A stretch of 64,000 nt of DNA from NCBI GenBank assembly GCA_963677085.2, contig CAXXFH010000004.1:3720001-3784000 (forward strand), written 5' to 3'. This DNA comes from G963677085 sp963677085. GTDB lineage: Bacteria; Planctomycetota; Planctomycetia; Pirellulales; Thermoguttaceae. The notes under the pieces are model-generated. The model had not been told where the DNA came from and did not search any database. It saw nothing but the letters and a program-made list of their open reading frames with translations. Numbering within the stretch: position 1 is the stretch's first letter; each line of letters starts with the position of its first letter. This document shows, in pieces, positions 62,509 to 64,000 of the stretch. Both the position numbers and the translations under genes were made by a program.

Positions 62509-63045
62509 TCAGCTTTCAGCTTTCGGTCTTCTGCTTTTCGCTTTGCCCAGCCGTTTCTTCAGAAACAGCATAGCCACGTTGTTCGCTCCCGGGTCGTCAG
62601 TGCCAAAGCCGAGGCTGTGGTAGAACTGCTTGGCCGTGTGGTTGTCGTCGCGGACCTCCAGGGTGATCCGGCAGCAGTCCAACGCTTGGGCCTTCCGTTC
62701 GACGGCTTCGAGCAACCGCCGGGCGATGCCGCGGCGGCGAAAGTCCGGCTGCACGGCCAGATCGTGGACGTTGACCTGGCGTCGGCCGGCAAAGGTCGAG
62801 TAGCCCAGGAAACACACGGCGATGCCCGCTGGCTGATCGTCGACAAAGGCCAGCAGCACCAGCGACGTGGGATGGTCGCGCAGTCCGGCCACGAGTTTCT
62901 GCCGGGCGTACTCACCCAACGGCTGACCTCCGCCCATGGGATCGCGGGCGTAGCCGTCGACCAGTTCGACAATCGCCCGGGCGTGGGCGGCGTCGGCGTA
63001 ATCGGCTTCGTGGATGCGGAGGTTGTCGGTCCGGTCGGATTCCAT
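62509..63045 (-). CDS. GNAT family N-acetyltransferase
   Basis: A 178-residue cytosolic acetyltransferase. Acetyl-CoA motif A is VNVHDLAVQPDFRRRGIARRLL (in part DLAVQPDFRRRGIARRLL) near 95-115, with motif B ITLEVRDDNHTAKQFYHSLGF (in part) and typical FYHSLGF. The start at 63045 (MESDRTDNL) has GGAGG-free but acceptable context. The last residues (GKAKSRRPKAES) are encoded in a simple GCTTTCAGCTTTC-type repeat at 62503-62540, so the tail is repeat-derived. The protein is unrelated in function to parAB as far as can be seen. Confidence 0.88.
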   Translation of the reverse strand: MESDRTDNLRIHEADYADAAHARAIVELVDGYARDPMGGGQPLGEYARQKLVAGLRDHPTSLVLLAFVDDQPAGIAVCFLGYSTFAGRRQVNVHDLAVQPDFRRRGIARRLLEAVERKAQALDCCRITLEVRDDNHTAKQFYHSLGFGTDDPGANNVAMLFLKKRLGKAKSRRPKAES

Positions 63046-63087
63046 CGGTGGGTTGCGTGCGGGAGGGGAAGTGCAATGGGAGAATGT

Positions 63088-63897
63088 CTACAAGGCCAAG
63101 CATACCAGACAATCGACGAACATGCTTCCCACGCCGAGCCAGTGCAGCCAATCGCGTCGGACACAGAACACCCAGTCGCTGCTCACCGCGGCGACAATCG
63201 CCAACACGATTGCAACGCATGCGCCGTGCGCCTCAGGGTGATGTACAATCGGAGTGCCTGGCAACAGCCAGAGCCAGTCCAGATCCATCAGAAAAGCGTA
63301 TGCACTCGCCAAAGAGAAAACCAGAAAGGCCAATCGCCACCACCACGCACTGGTGTACATTCTCTGTATGGTGCACCATACAAAGACGGCAACTTGAATC
63401 AACACCGGCCACAGCACCAACCCTGTTGCCGCACGCCCGAAACCGGATAGGAGGTGGTTGGCGCTAGCCAGGTAGCCAGACAAACCGTTTTCAACAAACG
63501 CGATGGTCGCTAAGCACGGTGCCATTGCCAGACAGATCCAATGACCCGGCTGAAATGGCCCGGGGGTTCCACGGAGTTTCGTTCTTAGTAGAACGACGGC
63601 CGCGCACAGGACCGCAGAGAAGTAGGCCGCCCGGAAAATACCCATCGCATGTTGCTGGGCCTGCAATGCTGGGCCATCGAGCGAAAAAAAAGAGGATTGC
63701 GGAAGTACCAAAAACCTCAGCATCACGGCCGACACGGTGAGCCACGCCAACAGATGCCGAATGCCATGCCGCGGTGGAGAGAGATAGTCGACAGCGTCTA
63801 CCGCCGCGATGTCGCGTTCGACGTTGTCGTCGATTGCGTTACTCCGCTGCGGCTGGATTTCTTCTGTAGGCGAGGGGCCATCGTCGACGTTGCACAT
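63088..63897 (-). CDS. Polytopic membrane protein of unknown function
   Basis: A 269-residue membrane protein. The start at 63897 (MCNVDDGPSP) is preferred over a longer frame reaching the window edge because a ribosome site AAAGGG is near and the extra residues run through parS. After an acidic leader of about 45 residues there are roughly six helices (LLAWLTVSAVMLRFLVL, AAYFSAVLCAAVVLL, WICLAMAPCLATIAFV, LVLWPVLIQVAVFVWC, LAFLVFSLASAYAFLM, ACVAIVLAIVAAVSS). No family motif recognised. Divergent from nothing visible; the promoter region carries parS site 3. Confidence 0.7.
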   Translation of the reverse strand: MCNVDDGPSPTEEIQPQRSNAIDDNVERDIAAVDAVDYLSPPRHGIRHLLAWLTVSAVMLRFLVLPQSSFFSLDGPALQAQQHAMGIFRAAYFSAVLCAAVVLLRTKLRGTPGPFQPGHWICLAMAPCLATIAFVENGLSGYLASANHLLSGFGRAATGLVLWPVLIQVAVFVWCTIQRMYTSAWWWRLAFLVFSLASAYAFLMDLDWLWLLPGTPIVHHPEAHGACVAIVLAIVAAVSSDWVFCVRRDWLHWLGVGSMFVDCLVCLAL

Positions 63898-63915
63898 TTC
63901 GGGCCCTTTGACGAT

Positions 63916-63931
63916 TGTTTCACGTGAAACG
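63916..63931. promoter_or_regulatory. parS: parS site 3
   Basis: TGTTTCACGTGAAACG matches the consensus in 15 of 16 positions. It sits in the promoter region of the membrane protein, about 1.6 kb from sites 1 and 2. Confidence 0.9.
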
Positions 63932-64000
63932 ACGCCGGCCGAGGTGGCGAACGCCCTGTTTCCCATGCAAAACGTGGGAACGAAAAAGTGAGCGACCAAC

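Overview
The window reads as chromosomal DNA from a planctomycete, most like a Pirellulales-type member. Evidence seen in the sequence: four secreted proteins with VPEPS-type PEP-CTERM anchors, two DUF1559 pseudopilins with the N-terminal FTLVELLVVIAIIGIL-type segment, an ECF sigma factor of the Rhodopirellula/Verrucomicrobium type beside a FecR-like protein, several AraC regulators with LacI-like sensor domains, and many dispersed intergenic repeats. Coding density is moderate. No transposase, phage gene or CRISPR array was found.

Layout. 1-6254: a PEP-CTERM protein and a very large secreted three-CxxCH protein (HZS-alpha-like middle domain fused to an SMP-30/gluconolactonase domain), divergent from an XylR-type regulator. 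The first ten codons of a paralogue of the multihaem protein lie at the left edge. 6255-7126: non-coding, with the 3' part of a tRNA-Lys-like gene, a terminator and a dispersed repeat. 7127-12197: FecR-like protein, ECF sigma factor, DUF1559 pseudopilin and two PEP-CTERM proteins, all on the minus strand. 12578-20581: a membrane-anchored pseudokinase, a Flp pilin, a NUDIX hydrolase, an HD-GYP protein, a PAS histidine kinase and a small membrane protein. 20958-32745: a carbohydrate or sugar-acid utilisation locus (two large glycosidase-like proteins, MFS transporter, SDR, frameshifted enolase-superfamily dehydratase, XylR-type regulator) next to a secreted glycosidase-like protein. 33054-41923: PEP-CTERM proteins, a third XylR-type regulator, a DegT aminotransferase with a sugar-isomerase-like TIM barrel, a second DUF1559 module and an esterase. 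42006-45659: an NPCBM glycosidase-like protein.

45922-52424 is a tight six-gene operon: SSS symporter, cytosolic gamma-glutamyltransferase-like protein, two subunits of a class I fumarase/tartrate dehydratase, AtuA-family protein and DUF4387. It ends in a strong terminator and is the best candidate for an undescribed catabolic system. Next come an ammonium-transporter/hybrid-histidine-kinase fusion (Amt-PAS-HisKA-HATPase-REC-REC-Hpt) and an overlapping REC-HD-GYP gene, which together look like an ammonium-to-cyclic-di-GMP signalling route. The right end carries parAB with three parS sites, so the region is probably close to the replication origin.

The intergenic DNA contains at least five recurring repeat types plus a MITE-like element. 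Several sit directly on gene 3' ends and supply the stop codon of the gene before them. One hairpin element instead lies just upstream of two unrelated minus-strand genes.
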